The translations under genes and the position numbers were made by a program. Shown here piece after piece: positions 1 through 8,460 of a stretch of 29,377 bases of DNA. The notes under the pieces are model-generated. The model was not told the origin of the DNA and searched no databases. It was given only the letters and a program-made list of their open reading frames with translations. Position 1 is the stretch's first letter, and each line of letters opens with the position of its first letter. The DNA lies in assembly GCA_039199225.1 (NCBI GenBank), contig JBCCSZ010000059.1:1-29377 (forward strand), read 5' to 3'. Source of the DNA: JBCCSZ01 sp039199225 (lineage in GTDB: Bacteria > Bacteroidota > Bacteroidia > Chitinophagales > Saprospiraceae).

Positions 1-510
1 ACCCAAAACCCCATCGAGCAGGAAGGTACTTACAAGCTCCCAGAGGCCCAGCTGGATCGGTTTTTATTTAAGATCAATATCCAATATCCCTCTCTTGATG
101 AGGAGAAAGCCATCCTGCGTCGCTTCCGCAACGATTTTGGTATCCGAAAAAAGGATGACATTCAGGCAGTTTTTACAGCAGCAGAAATTCGCGAATGCCG
201 CCAACTGGTCGAACAAGTGACCATCAAGGATGAACTGCTCGACTACATCGCGGCCATCATCCACAATACCCGCAACAATGGCGATCTGTTTTTGGGTGCT
301 TCACCGAGGGCTTCTTTGGCAGTGATGAAATCGGCCAAAGCCTATGCTGCCATGAACGGTCGAGATTTTGTTACACCCGACGACATCCAGTATGTGGTTT
401 TTCCCGCACTCAACCATCGAATCATCCTAACACCTGAGCGGGAAATGGAAGGTTCCGATACACAATTTGTCATCGAAGAAATCATCAAAAAAATTGAAGT
501 ACCTCGTTAA
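1..510 (+). CDS. MoxR-family AAA+ ATPase, C-terminal part (5' end outside window)
   Basis: Reading frame 1 is open from the first base to the TAA at 508-510, giving about 169 residues. The visible part begins inside the AAA+ core with TQNPIEQEGTYKLPEAQLDR, the sensor-1 region and following arginine-containing segment that are hallmarks of MoxR ATPases. The rest is the C-terminal lid domain, containing GASPRASLAVMKSAKAYA and a conserved Asp-Asp-Ile stretch. MoxR proteins are chaperone-like ATPases that usually work with a DUF58 or VWA partner encoded next door. That partner follows after 15 bases, so the two are probably co-transcribed. Walker A and B motifs must lie upstream of the window and cannot be checked. 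The family assignment is firm; the substrate is unknown. Confidence 0.93.
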   Translation, partial: TQNPIEQEGTYKLPEAQLDRFLFKINIQYPSLDEEKAILRRFRNDFGIRKKDDIQAVFTAAEIRECRQLVEQVTIKDELLDYIAAIIHNTRNNGDLFLGASPRASLAVMKSAKAYAAMNGRDFVTPDDIQYVVFPALNHRIILTPEREMEGSDTQFVIEEIIKKIEVPR

Positions 511-525
511 GGGGCCAGAACGCTC

Positions 526-1854
526 ATGCTGAAAAATCTGTATCTCACCAATCGCTTCTTTTTAGTGTTCTCTATCATCATCGGTCTGTTTGTTTGCAGC
601 TTTATGATAGACCTTCTCTTTCCAGTTGCACAGACCGCACTCGTGCTGGCGATTGCTTTGACTTTGTTGGATATTCTATTGCTATTCAACAAGCGACGGG
701 TGAGGGTAAGGGTCCGCAGACGACTTCCAAAAGTTTTATCACTGGGAGACCAGAATGCTGTCCGACTGGAAATAACCAACCGATCCAACCAACCTTTGCA
801 TTTAAACATCATCGATGAGCTGCCTTTTCAGTTTCAAAAGCGGGATTTCAATTATCACCTAAAGTTGGCACCTGAAGAGCAGCAAGTATTGGTTTACGAT
901 TTGAAACCTGTCGAAAGAGGTGAGTACAAGTTTGGCAACATCAACGTATTTATGGCCTCCAACATCGGCTTGGTACAAAGGCGCTACCAGCACCAGTACG
1001 ATATGCAGGTAGCAGTATATCCATCGATCATTCAGATGAAAAATTTTGAGCTGAGGGCTTTTGATCGAATCAGCCATCAGAATGGCATCAAAAAAATGCG
1101 TCGCTTAGGCCATAGCTACGAATTCGAGCAGATCAAAAACTATGTGCGGGGCGATGACTACCGAAGCATCAACTGGAAAGCCAGCGGCCGCAGAGCACAA
1201 TTGATGGTAAACCAATACGAAGATGAAAGGGCGCAACAGGTTTACTGTATTATTGATAAGAGTCGCTCCATGCGGATGCCCTTCGAAGGACTCAGCCTGA
1301 TGGATTACGCCATCAACACCAGCTTGGTCTTGTCCAACATCATTTTACAAAAGCACGATAAGGCTGGCTTACTTACCTTCTCCGATAAGATCGGTACAAC
1401 CATCAAGGCAGATCGCAAAGCAAATCAGCTCAACAAAATTCTGCATTCGCTCTACAAAGAAAAGGAGCGTCCCAAAGAGGCCAATTACGAACTGCTTTAC
1501 CACTCTGCCCGCAAGCTCATAAAAGGGCGCAGCCTGCTATTACTCTTCACAAATTTTGAAAGTTCCTTTGCGCTCGAAAGAGTTTTGCCTGTTTTGCGCC
1601 GCATCAACAACTTACACTTGCTCGTAGTTGTTTTCTTTGAAAATACTGAAATTCGGGATTTTACCGAACAGACCGTTACAACGACAGAAGATATTTACTT
1701 GCAAACCATTGCCCAGAAGTTTCTGGCAGAAAAGTCTCAGATGGTCCAAAAGCTACGACAATATGGTATCCAAGCGGTACTGACCCGACCACAGGATTTA
1801 TCGATCAACACCATCAACAAGTACTTGGAACTCAAATCCCGGGGCTTGATTTAA
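526..1854 (+). CDS. DUF58 domain protein, membrane-anchored partner of MoxR
   Basis: A 442-residue protein. The N-terminus has two hydrophobic segments at about residues 8-28 and 30-50, followed by an Arg-rich stretch, which suggests a short membrane anchor with the rest in the cytoplasm. The DUF58 signature DDYRSINWKASGRR lies near residue 210. It is followed by a von Willebrand A-like fold with an intact MIDAS motif, DKSRS, near residue 245. DUF58 proteins are regularly encoded beside MoxR ATPases and are thought to be their clients or adaptors, often tied to envelope stress or assembly of other complexes. The start ATG sits 15 bases after the MoxR stop. The batA/B/C/D genes that often follow in this phylum are absent; a PNPOx protein follows instead. 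Exact function is unknown. Confidence 0.92.
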   Translation: MLKNLYLTNRFFLVFSIIIGLFVCSFMIDLLFPVAQTALVLAIALTLLDILLLFNKRRVRVRVRRRLPKVLSLGDQNAVRLEITNRSNQPLHLNIIDELPFQFQKRDFNYHLKLAPEEQQVLVYDLKPVERGEYKFGNINVFMASNIGLVQRRYQHQYDMQVAVYPSIIQMKNFELRAFDRISHQNGIKKMRRLGHSYEFEQIKNYVRGDDYRSINWKASGRRAQLMVNQYEDERAQQVYCIIDKSRSMRMPFEGLSLMDYAINTSLVLSNIILQKHDKAGLLTFSDKIGTTIKADRKANQLNKILHSLYKEKERPKEANYELLYHSARKLIKGRSLLLLFTNFESSFALERVLPVLRRINNLHLLVVVFFENTEIRDFTEQTVTTTEDIYLQTIAQKFLAEKSQMVQKLRQYGIQAVLTRPQDLSINTINKYLELKSRGLI

Positions 1855-1872
1855 AGGCTAAAAAATGAAAAC

Positions 1873-2415
1873 ATGGCAAAACAACTCTCTCGTCTCAACT
1901 CCGCACTACAAACGTTCATCGAACAACAAAAAATCTTCTTTGTCAGCACCGCTATGAGAGAGGGACGCATCAACCTCTCTCCCAAAGGCATGGATACGCT
2001 TCGCGTCATCGATTCCAACAAAGTCGTTTGGCTCAACCTCACAGGAAGCGGCAACGAAACGGCTGCCCACCTGCTGGAAAGCAATCGCATGACGATGATG
2101 TTTTGTGCCTTTGAAGGCAATCCTTTGATCCTGCGGCTGTACGGCCAAGCCAAGGTATACCATGAAAGAGACGAAGCCTATCAGCAGTACATCGAGCTTT
2201 TCCCGGCCCTTTCTGGTGTTCGGCAAGCCATTGAGTTGAACATCGACCTTGTTCAAACTTCTTGTGGATATGCAGTTCCACTCATGGATTACAGGGAAGA
2301 AAGAACGCGTTTGACAAAATGGGCCGACGACAAAGGGGAAGAAGGCATCAAAAAATACTGGGAGGAAAAGAATACCCTCAGTTTGGATGGACATCCTACG
2401 GGGATATTTGAATAG
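1873..2415 (+). CDS. PNPOx-fold flavin/heme-binding family protein
   Basis: A 180-residue protein of the pyridoxamine 5'-phosphate oxidase-like split-barrel superfamily. Supporting segments are the N-terminal FFVSTAMREGRINLSPKGMDTLRVID, then VVWLNLTGSGNETAAHLLE, which resembles the flavin phosphate-binding loop, and MTMMFCAFEGNPLILRLYGQAKV. It resembles the small general-stress or pyridoxamine oxidase-related proteins rather than PdxH, which is longer and has a distinct C-terminus. The enzyme activity and cofactor (FMN, F420 or heme) cannot be settled from sequence alone. It starts 18 bases after the DUF58 stop, so it probably shares the transcript. It runs convergently into recJ with only six bases between the stop codons, and I see no terminator hairpin there. 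Confidence 0.88.
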   Translation: MAKQLSRLNSALQTFIEQQKIFFVSTAMREGRINLSPKGMDTLRVIDSNKVVWLNLTGSGNETAAHLLESNRMTMMFCAFEGNPLILRLYGQAKVYHERDEAYQQYIELFPALSGVRQAIELNIDLVQTSCGYAVPLMDYREERTRLTKWADDKGEEGIKKYWEEKNTLSLDGHPTGIFE

Positions 2416-2421
2416 GGCCGC

Positions 2422-4125
2422 TTAGGTTGAAGGGAGGATGTCTTTGACCATCAACTGTAGGCTCTTTTTGCCTTTCCAGTGGTTTTGTTCGAGTACATAA
2501 CAAATATCAAATGCACCTTTGGTGACTTCGCCTAGTTTGTCTCCCATATCGAAGGCGATCGCGGCAATTGAACGGCTGCCATTTTGCCGTAAAGACATCC
2601 GCAGATGCCGCTCCTTCAGTAGCTTTGCATAGCCTGTATCGACTACTTGCCGACTGAGAAAAATCGGGCGGTGGTTGGCTGGTCCAAAGGGAGCAAAACC
2701 CTGCAAACTGTTCCAAAACGTACTGTTGAGGTCTCTGAGGTCAATTTCGCCTGCCAAGGCTTGTACAGCAGGTTGAATGCCATCCTTCAGCTGCGCTTGT
2801 GCCGTTTGGTAAAAAGCTTTTCTAAACGATTCTAAGTTTTTAGCTAGAAGACTCATCCCTGCCGCCTGCCGATGTCCACCAAATCGAAGCAAGTATTTTT
2901 CACAGACTTGTAGGCTATCATGCAGGTCAAAGCCTGGCACCGAACGGCCAGAACCAGAGAGATTTCCATCTTCATCATCTGCCAAAACAATGACTGGTCG
3001 ATGGTACAATTCCGCCAGGCGAGAAGCCACAATTCCCAAGACCCCCTTGTGCCAATGGGGCTGGTACAGCAAGAGGACCTTTTGCGCCTTCCAATCGGGA
3101 ATCTGCTCCACAAGATTTCTCGCCTCCTCCGTTGTCTTTTGGTCCAACTCCTTTCGGTAGTCGTTGCGGCGATTGAGGTATTCCGCCAGTTGGAAGGCTG
3201 CACCTTCGTCCTGGGACAACAATAAACGAACAGCCAGGGAAGCATCTGCCATCCGACCCGCTGCATTGATTCTCGGCCCCAATCCGAAGACTAGGTCACT
3301 GATATTTAAAGGAGGCGTTTTTCGACTACAGCGCATCAAGGCTTTGACACCCAGTCGGGGCTCGCGATTGATTTGCTGCAGGCCAAAGTAAGCCAAAATG
3401 CGATTTTCACCTGTTAAAGGCACCACATCGCTGGCAATACTCATCACCACCAGGTCCAATAAGGACTCGTACATCTCCCTTTTCAGCTCCAAGCGGTGAC
3501 AAATACCTTGCACCAACTTAAAGGCCACACCGCAAGCGCTCAATTCTTTGTAGGGATAGGAACAATCCTGGCGGCGAGGATTCAAAACCGCCAAAGCATT
3601 GGGAAGGGCTCCTTCGGGAAGGTGATGGTCGCAAATGATGACATCCATACCGGCTTTGTTGGCGGCTGCCACAGAGTCCTTGGCCCGAATGCCGCAGTCG
3701 AGGCTGATGAGCAGCTTACAATCTTCCTTTTGGGCATATTCGACCCCTTTGATCGACAGTCCGTAGCCCTCCGAATGACGATTCGGAATGTAGTAGTCAA
3801 GATCCATCGATAGGCTTTCCAAAAAGGCATACATCAAAGCCACCGAGCTGGTTCCGTCCACATCATAGTCGCCATACAACAATACTTTATCCCCTTTTTC
3901 AGCTGCCTGAAGAATGCGCTCGACCGCTTTTGCCAGGTCCTTCATCTGGAAGGGATCGTGCAGGTCCGAAAGCTTTGGCTGAAAAAATTGCTGTGCCGCT
4001 GCTGCTGTCTTTATACCTCTATCGAAGAGCATACCAGCCAGTAGCGGATGAATGGATAGTTCATTTGCCAGCTCTTGCACGGAGGCCGGCTCCTGAATTT
4101 GTGGAAGTTGCCATTGTTTTCTCAT
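2422..4125 (-). CDS. recJ: Single-stranded-DNA-specific exonuclease RecJ
   Basis: A 567-residue protein of normal RecJ length. The DHH phosphoesterase motifs are all present: YGDYDVDGTSSVALMYAF near residue 85, SLDCGI near 140, CDHHLPEG near 165, and GLGPRINAAGRM. The C-terminal DHHA1 domain contains SGSGRSV and GGHRQAAG near residue 420. RecJ degrades single-stranded DNA 5' to 3' in recombination, mismatch repair and base-excision repair, using divalent metals bound by the Asp/His residues. I chose the ATG at 4125 because the frame continues 33 codons upstream to 4224 but that stretch looks non-coding, while MRKQWQLPQIQEPASVQEL resembles a normal RecJ start. It is transcribed divergently from the thioredoxin-like gene at 4364. 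Confidence 0.95.
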   Translation of the reverse strand: MRKQWQLPQIQEPASVQELANELSIHPLLAGMLFDRGIKTAAAAQQFFQPKLSDLHDPFQMKDLAKAVERILQAAEKGDKVLLYGDYDVDGTSSVALMYAFLESLSMDLDYYIPNRHSEGYGLSIKGVEYAQKEDCKLLISLDCGIRAKDSVAAANKAGMDVIICDHHLPEGALPNALAVLNPRRQDCSYPYKELSACGVAFKLVQGICHRLELKREMYESLLDLVVMSIASDVVPLTGENRILAYFGLQQINREPRLGVKALMRCSRKTPPLNISDLVFGLGPRINAAGRMADASLAVRLLLSQDEGAAFQLAEYLNRRNDYRKELDQKTTEEARNLVEQIPDWKAQKVLLLYQPHWHKGVLGIVASRLAELYHRPVIVLADDEDGNLSGSGRSVPGFDLHDSLQVCEKYLLRFGGHRQAAGMSLLAKNLESFRKAFYQTAQAQLKDGIQPAVQALAGEIDLRDLNSTFWNSLQGFAPFGPANHRPIFLSRQVVDTGYAKLLKERHLRMSLRQNGSRSIAAIAFDMGDKLGEVTKGAFDICYVLEQNHWKGKKSLQLMVKDILPST

Positions 4126-4363
4126 TAGGTTGTATATTGTGAGTGTAACAGACCAATGCCTCCAAAATACGGAATAAGCATGGATACTGCCACTCCCCGC
4201 GTTGCAGCAAGCAAATGAAATCAATAAAATTTTCGGCCTTTTTTTTGAGGTATTATTAGATGGCTCAATAAAGAAGGATTTGCCAATTATCGCTTAGATC
4301 ATTACCGCTTAAAGGTGGAAAAAACACTTTTTGGCCTCAACCCCTGGAAAAGATTCGCGAAAA

Positions 4364-5806
4364 ATGACTAAAAAACAAGACAAACACTTTTTTTTCCTGC
4401 TGTGCTGCCTTTTGTGTGTATCTACACTGACGGCACAACACAGGGCTTTTGTAGCCGGGCAAATCTCCAATGTCCATCTGATCAAGCAGATCGATCTGCA
4501 AGTCAATCAAAAGTACCTCAACAACGACCATGCTGTTTACTCGACAGACTTGGATGACGATGGCACTTTTGCCTTCGAAATAGAGCTGTACGAACCCCAG
4601 TTTGTAACCATGGTCTATTCGCGCAACAAAGCACTGCTCTATGTAGAGCCCAATGATACTTTATTCATCGACAGCGATGCCAACAGCTTTCAGTACGCCC
4701 TGCAATTTTCCGGAAAAGGCGCGGACAACAATCGATTGGTCAAGGAATATCTAGCGGCCAATCCCAGAGAAATGAACCCCTTCAAAATGGTGCAATTCCG
4801 TCAAGGCACCTTCTGGTATGCCAATAGCCCCGAAATGGAGCGCTTAATGATGATGTATGCTGGTCCTTCTTTCATTCAACAAATGGATAAGAGAAAGCTA
4901 GAAGCCCAAACACTGGTGCAAATGAGGTTGAGAGAACTGCCCAATGTCAGTCAGGATTGTCGGGATTTTCTAAATACAGAGATCAACTACAATTACGCCT
5001 ACCATCGCATGCTTTACGGCCATGTGTACAAGAATAGGTATCAACTGACAGCCTCTTACTTTGACTTTTTGGATGAAATACCTATTCAGAATGCTTCCAC
5101 CGGAAATTACTGGTACCGCCAATTTCTACTTGCCTACATCAGCCACCAAGCCATGAACGGAGGAAACAACGAACACCAATCTTTTGCCAGTCAGTACAAA
5201 CTCGCAGAGCAGCTGTTACATGGTAGACCCTTAGCTTTTCTCCAATCTGAATACATCGTCAAGGGCTTTCTCTCTCGAAAATCTGAGGAGATACTGCCAC
5301 AGTACGAGTCCTTTTCTCGCACCAATCCCTACATTTTGTATGAGGAGAAAGTCATCAGTGCCTACCAAAAAGCCATGAAATATGCCGAAGGATCACCAGC
5401 ACCAGATATTGAACTGACAGACCGAAGCGGGCAGTCCAAGCGTTTATCTTCTTTCAAAGGTCAGGTCGTTTACCTCAATTTTTGGGCAAGCTGGTGCAAA
5501 CCCTGCCTGCGAAAGATGGAATTGATGAAGCCTGTGCAGGAAGAACTAGCGCAAAAAGGAATCATTTTTTTCAATGTTTCCCTCGATCGCTCTCCGGAAG
5601 CTTGGACGTCCATCATTGAGGAAAGAGCTTTTGAAGGCATCCACGTACTGGCTGCAAGTGACAAGGGCAAATCGCTGATGCACCATTACAACGTACAGGT
5701 TTTGCCACAGTATTACATCCTAGATAAAGGTGGATATTTTGCCGCCAAACCGAATGGCTTCGACCCCATGGCTGTTCGCAATCAGCTGTTGAAATTATCA
5801 CAATAG
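4364..5806 (+). CDS. TlpA-like periplasmic thiol-disulfide oxidoreductase with a long N-terminal domain
   Basis: A 480-residue exported protein. It has a signal peptide (basic MTKKQDK, then a hydrophobic stretch ending near LTAQ), a beta-rich N-terminal region of the kind seen in DUF4369-type proteins, and a helical middle. The C-terminal thioredoxin fold starts near residue 345 with GSPAPDIELTDRSGQ and carries the redox motif WCKPC at residues 377-381. The cis-proline loop is seen at VLPQYYILDKGG. Such proteins reduce or rearrange disulfides in the periplasm of Bacteroidota. The frame also offers an upstream TTG at 4331, but the ATG at 4364 gives a clean signal peptide. The TonB-like gene follows after 14 bases and likely shares the transcript. 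The physiological substrate is unknown. Confidence 0.9.
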   Translation: MTKKQDKHFFFLLCCLLCVSTLTAQHRAFVAGQISNVHLIKQIDLQVNQKYLNNDHAVYSTDLDDDGTFAFEIELYEPQFVTMVYSRNKALLYVEPNDTLFIDSDANSFQYALQFSGKGADNNRLVKEYLAANPREMNPFKMVQFRQGTFWYANSPEMERLMMMYAGPSFIQQMDKRKLEAQTLVQMRLRELPNVSQDCRDFLNTEINYNYAYHRMLYGHVYKNRYQLTASYFDFLDEIPIQNASTGNYWYRQFLLAYISHQAMNGGNNEHQSFASQYKLAEQLLHGRPLAFLQSEYIVKGFLSRKSEEILPQYESFSRTNPYILYEEKVISAYQKAMKYAEGSPAPDIELTDRSGQSKRLSSFKGQVVYLNFWASWCKPCLRKMELMKPVQEELAQKGIIFFNVSLDRSPEAWTSIIEERAFEGIHVLAASDKGKSLMHHYNVQVLPQYYILDKGGYFAAKPNGFDPMAVRNQLLKLSQ

Positions 5807-5820
5807 AAATTATCCGAGCC

Positions 5821-6582
5821 ATGATCAAATTCATACCTGCTGCCTTTTTGCTTTTCTTTAGCCTACTTTGTCACCCGACCGCTGGGCAGAACGCGTCAAT
5901 GATCTATACACATGTCGAACAGATGCCTTATTTTCCTGGTTGTGAAGAGCTGGAAAATGGCAGCGAAGAAAAACGGCAATGCTCCAACAAAGCTTTGGTT
6001 CAATACATTGCCAACAACCTTCAATATCCCGACGAAGCCTCTACCGAAGGGGTAGAAGGAACGGCTTTGGTTAGTTTCATCATCGATGAAAATGGCTTTG
6101 TAACAGAACCATCCATTCTTCGGAACATCGGTGCCAATTGCGGTGAGGCAGCCTTGGCAGTCATCAGGGGTATGCCTGCTTGGGAGCCTGGCATCAACGA
6201 AGGACAGCAGGTAAAGGTCAAGCTAAACCTCCCAGTTCAATTCAATCTGAAAGGACAAAATCAGGGCGGTAATCAATACAAATTGAGCTGGGGTCGTATG
6301 AATGCCCGCCAAATCAGCCGGGAAGAATTGATCGACAATCTGGCCTTCGACGTTTTTGTACGCGATCCCTTCGGCAATTCGGCTACCATCAGCGAACTCA
6401 TACTTTCGTACAGCCGCAAGCGGACTTATCTGGAGAAAAGAAGTACTGGCGAAATCACGGCGGAGATGAAAAGGCTTATCCAAAAGAAGGGCAAAAAAGG
6501 CGGGAAACTCACCTTGACAGCTGCGATCCAAAACAAGGGCCGCTTTGTCTTTGCCCGAAGAGAGTACGACATTACAGAATAA
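5821..6582 (+). CDS. Exported TonB C-terminal domain protein with a GldM-C-like tail
   Basis: A 253-residue protein with an N-terminal signal peptide ending near HPTAGQ. Residues about 30-145 form a TonB C-terminal-type domain as found in Bacteroidota periplasmic proteins: MPYFPGCEE, a paired Cys (KRQCSNKAL), LQYPDEASTEGVEGTALVSF, RNIGANCGEAALAVIRGMPA and WEPG. Classic TonB has a membrane anchor and a Pro-rich spacer; here there is only a signal peptide, so it is probably not an energy transducer. Residues about 165-253 (SREELI, AFDVFVRDPFGN, a Ser/Tyr-rich strand, EMKRLIQKKGKKGGKLTLTA) resemble the C-terminal domain of the gliding/type IX secretion protein GldM. That resemblance is my inference from the pattern. 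The gene runs convergently into kynU. Confidence 0.85.
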   Translation: MIKFIPAAFLLFFSLLCHPTAGQNASMIYTHVEQMPYFPGCEELENGSEEKRQCSNKALVQYIANNLQYPDEASTEGVEGTALVSFIIDENGFVTEPSILRNIGANCGEAALAVIRGMPAWEPGINEGQQVKVKLNLPVQFNLKGQNQGGNQYKLSWGRMNARQISREELIDNLAFDVFVRDPFGNSATISELILSYSRKRTYLEKRSTGEITAEMKRLIQKKGKKGGKLTLTAAIQNKGRFVFARREYDITE

Positions 6583-6594
6583 AGGCGAATGATA

Positions 6595-7908
6595 TCATTG
6601 TTTTAAGAAAGCCTCAATTTCCTTTCCTAGGAGGCATACATCCTCAAAACGGTTGTACAAGGGGACTGGAGCAAATCGAATCACCCCTGAATAGCGCCCC
6701 AACAAGTTGTCCATCCGCAAATCGCAGATCACCCCACGCTCTTTCAGATGGTCAAATAAGCCCGTGCCACCGGAAGCAATCAATACAGACAATTGGCATC
6801 CTCTCTGTGCGGGGTCCTCTGGCGAAATGATTTTGAACCTACGTCCCTCGGGGTCGACCTGCTGAAGTATAAACTTTAGATAATCCGTTAGCAATATACT
6901 TTTCTGTCGAAGGGCCTCCATGCCAGCTTTGGCAAAGATATCGAGGCTCGCCCGGTGAGCAGCAAAGGACAAAATCTGGGCATTGCTCAGTTGCCAGCCG
7001 GCAGCCCCCTCCATCGGAATAAACCCCTTGCGCATCAAGAAGCGATTTTCCTCATCGTGGCCCCACCAACCTGCAAAACGGGGGAGCTGGTCATCATGGG
7101 CGTGGCGCTCATGGACAAAAAGACCACTCGGTCCGCCCGGTCCGGAGTTGAGGTATTTGTAACTACACCAAACAGCAAAATCTACCCCCCAGTCGTGTAG
7201 CTGCATGGGGACATTGCCTGCTGCATGCGCCAGATCGAAGCCTACGTTGGCTCCAACTTTGTGGCCGACTTTCGTGATTTGCTCCAAGTCGTAGAACTGA
7301 CCACTGAAATAGTTGACCCCACCAAAAATGACCAGCGCAACTTGGTTCCCGCAGGTCTCTATGGTTTGTAGGATGTCTTCGGTGCGAATGCAAAATTCTC
7401 CACTTCTAGGTTGCACTTCGACGATGGCCTCCTCTGGATCAAAACCGTGAAAGCGCACCTGGCTCTCCATTGCATATTGATCGGAGGGGAAAGCGCCCCC
7501 TTCCATGATGATTTTAAAGCGCTCTTTGGTCGGACGGTAGAAAGAGACCATCAAAAGATGCAAATTCGTCGTCAGGGTATTCATCACCACAACCTCGTCT
7601 TTCTTGGCACCGACGACCGCAGCAGATTGTGGCTGTAAAAACTTGTGGTAGTCCTTCCAGGGATAGGGGCCGTTGAAATGGCCTTCGACACCCAGCTCAC
7701 GCCATTGGTCCAGCTCAAAGAGCAAAGCTTCCTGTACGGCCTTGGGTTGGAGGCCCAGGGAGTTGCCGCAAAAATAAAGGACATCCTGCTCATTGTGTTG
7801 GGGAATGTGAAACGCATCGCGGTAGCTGCTTAGTGCATCCTGACGATCCAATCGGCGAGCAAAATCAAGGCTAAAGGCGTAGGTTTGTTGGTTTGTATTG
7901 GTTGGCAT
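6595..7908 (-). CDS. kynU: Kynureninase
   Basis: A 437-residue fold-type I PLP enzyme of normal kynureninase length. It hydrolyses L-kynurenine to anthranilate and L-alanine (or 3-hydroxykynurenine to 3-hydroxyanthranilate) in tryptophan breakdown and, in some bacteria, in NAD synthesis. Diagnostic segments are YFCGNSLGLQPKAV near residue 45, the substrate loop HFNGPYPWKDYHKF, FDLAHAAGNVP near 225, and the Schiff-base lysine K251 in WCSYKYLNSGPGG. The frame also opens at a TTG at 7921-7923 overlapping the ogt stop, but the ATG at 7908 gives a more natural start 11 bases after ogt. It is likely co-transcribed with ogt. No other kynurenine pathway gene is in the window. Confidence 0.95.
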   Translation of the reverse strand: MPTNTNQQTYAFSLDFARRLDRQDALSSYRDAFHIPQHNEQDVLYFCGNSLGLQPKAVQEALLFELDQWRELGVEGHFNGPYPWKDYHKFLQPQSAAVVGAKKDEVVVMNTLTTNLHLLMVSFYRPTKERFKIIMEGGAFPSDQYAMESQVRFHGFDPEEAIVEVQPRSGEFCIRTEDILQTIETCGNQVALVIFGGVNYFSGQFYDLEQITKVGHKVGANVGFDLAHAAGNVPMQLHDWGVDFAVWCSYKYLNSGPGGPSGLFVHERHAHDDQLPRFAGWWGHDEENRFLMRKGFIPMEGAAGWQLSNAQILSFAAHRASLDIFAKAGMEALRQKSILLTDYLKFILQQVDPEGRRFKIISPEDPAQRGCQLSVLIASGGTGLFDHLKERGVICDLRMDNLLGRYSGVIRFAPVPLYNRFEDVCLLGKEIEAFLKQ

Positions 7909-7919
7909 GTTCGAAGGAT

Positions 7920-8414
7920 TCAAAAGAGGCTCCCCTGGGTGGCGAAGCTCATCGGGTTTTCTAATTCGAGTAACTTTCGTTTGATGTCTAGTCCATAAAA
8001 ATAGCCTTGCAAATTACCATTCTTGGCAATCACTCGGTGACAAGGGACAATGATCGCAATCGGATTGTTTCGGTTGGCTTGTCCTACTGCCCTCATTTTA
8101 TTGGCATCACCCAGCTTGTCAGCAATGGCAGAATAGGAAGTCGTTCGACCGTAGGGAATTTGCATCAGTTGGTCCCAAACCGCCTGGTGGAATTCCGGGG
8201 CGCCGCTCCAATCGAGCTTTAGGTCGAATTCCGTACGTTCCTTTGCAAAATACTCCTTCAGTTGAATGGCCGCATCTCGCAGGACCTGCGGTAGGTCTGC
8301 CGGCAACTTTTGAGCTTCCTGATCACTTAGGCGAACAGACTGGATACCCAGCTCACTTCCCGTTATTTCGAAAACCCCAAGTGGGGTAGAAGTATATGCA
8401 TGATAAAGCATCAT
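7920..8414 (-). CDS. ogt: Methylated-DNA-[protein]-cysteine S-methyltransferase
   Basis: A 164-residue suicide DNA-repair protein that transfers alkyl groups from O6-alkylguanine to its own cysteine. The active-site motif IVPCHRVIAKNG carries the acceptor Cys at about residue 125. The helix-turn-helix with YGRTTSYSAIADKLG, and the AVGQANRNNPIAIIVP segment with the arginine finger region, are intact. The N-terminal half is the usual ribonuclease-H-like domain of Ogt/Ada C-terminal proteins. The frame extends to a TTG at 8435, but that codon lies inside a TATCTTTG promoter box on the same strand. The double ATG at 8409-8414 is therefore the better start. It is followed closely by kynU. Confidence 0.93.
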   Translation of the reverse strand: MMLYHAYTSTPLGVFEITGSELGIQSVRLSDQEAQKLPADLPQVLRDAAIQLKEYFAKERTEFDLKLDWSGAPEFHQAVWDQLMQIPYGRTTSYSAIADKLGDANKMRAVGQANRNNPIAIIVPCHRVIAKNGNLQGYFYGLDIKRKLLELENPMSFATQGSLF

Positions 8415-8432
8415 TAAGGCTATTTTGTCTTC

Positions 8433-8440
8433 CAAAGATA
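8433..8440 (-). promoter_or_regulatory. Candidate -7 promoter box for ogt-kynU
   Basis: The minus strand reads TATCTTTG, an exact match to the Bacteroidota -7 consensus TAnnTTTG, 19 bases upstream of the ogt ATG pair and inside the 46-base gap after hisIE. I see no convincing TTG -33 element 17-23 bases further upstream, so activity is uncertain. Confidence 0.45.
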
Positions 8441-8460
8441 CAACAGCTGTTGGACTTCTG

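Noticed and set aside
1906..2394. 162-codon open frame on the minus strand opposite the PNPOx gene
   Set aside because: It is a shadow of the PNPOx frame, which has clear family motifs; the antisense protein shows none.
2853..3266. 137-codon minus-strand frame inside recJ
   Set aside because: It overlaps the DHH-family coding frame of recJ on the same strand in another phase and has no recognisable features.
6588..6599. 12-base palindrome AATGATATCATT between the convergent TonB-C and kynU genes
   Set aside because: It has no loop, is AT-rich and short, and lacks a U-tract, so it is not a convincing terminator or operator.
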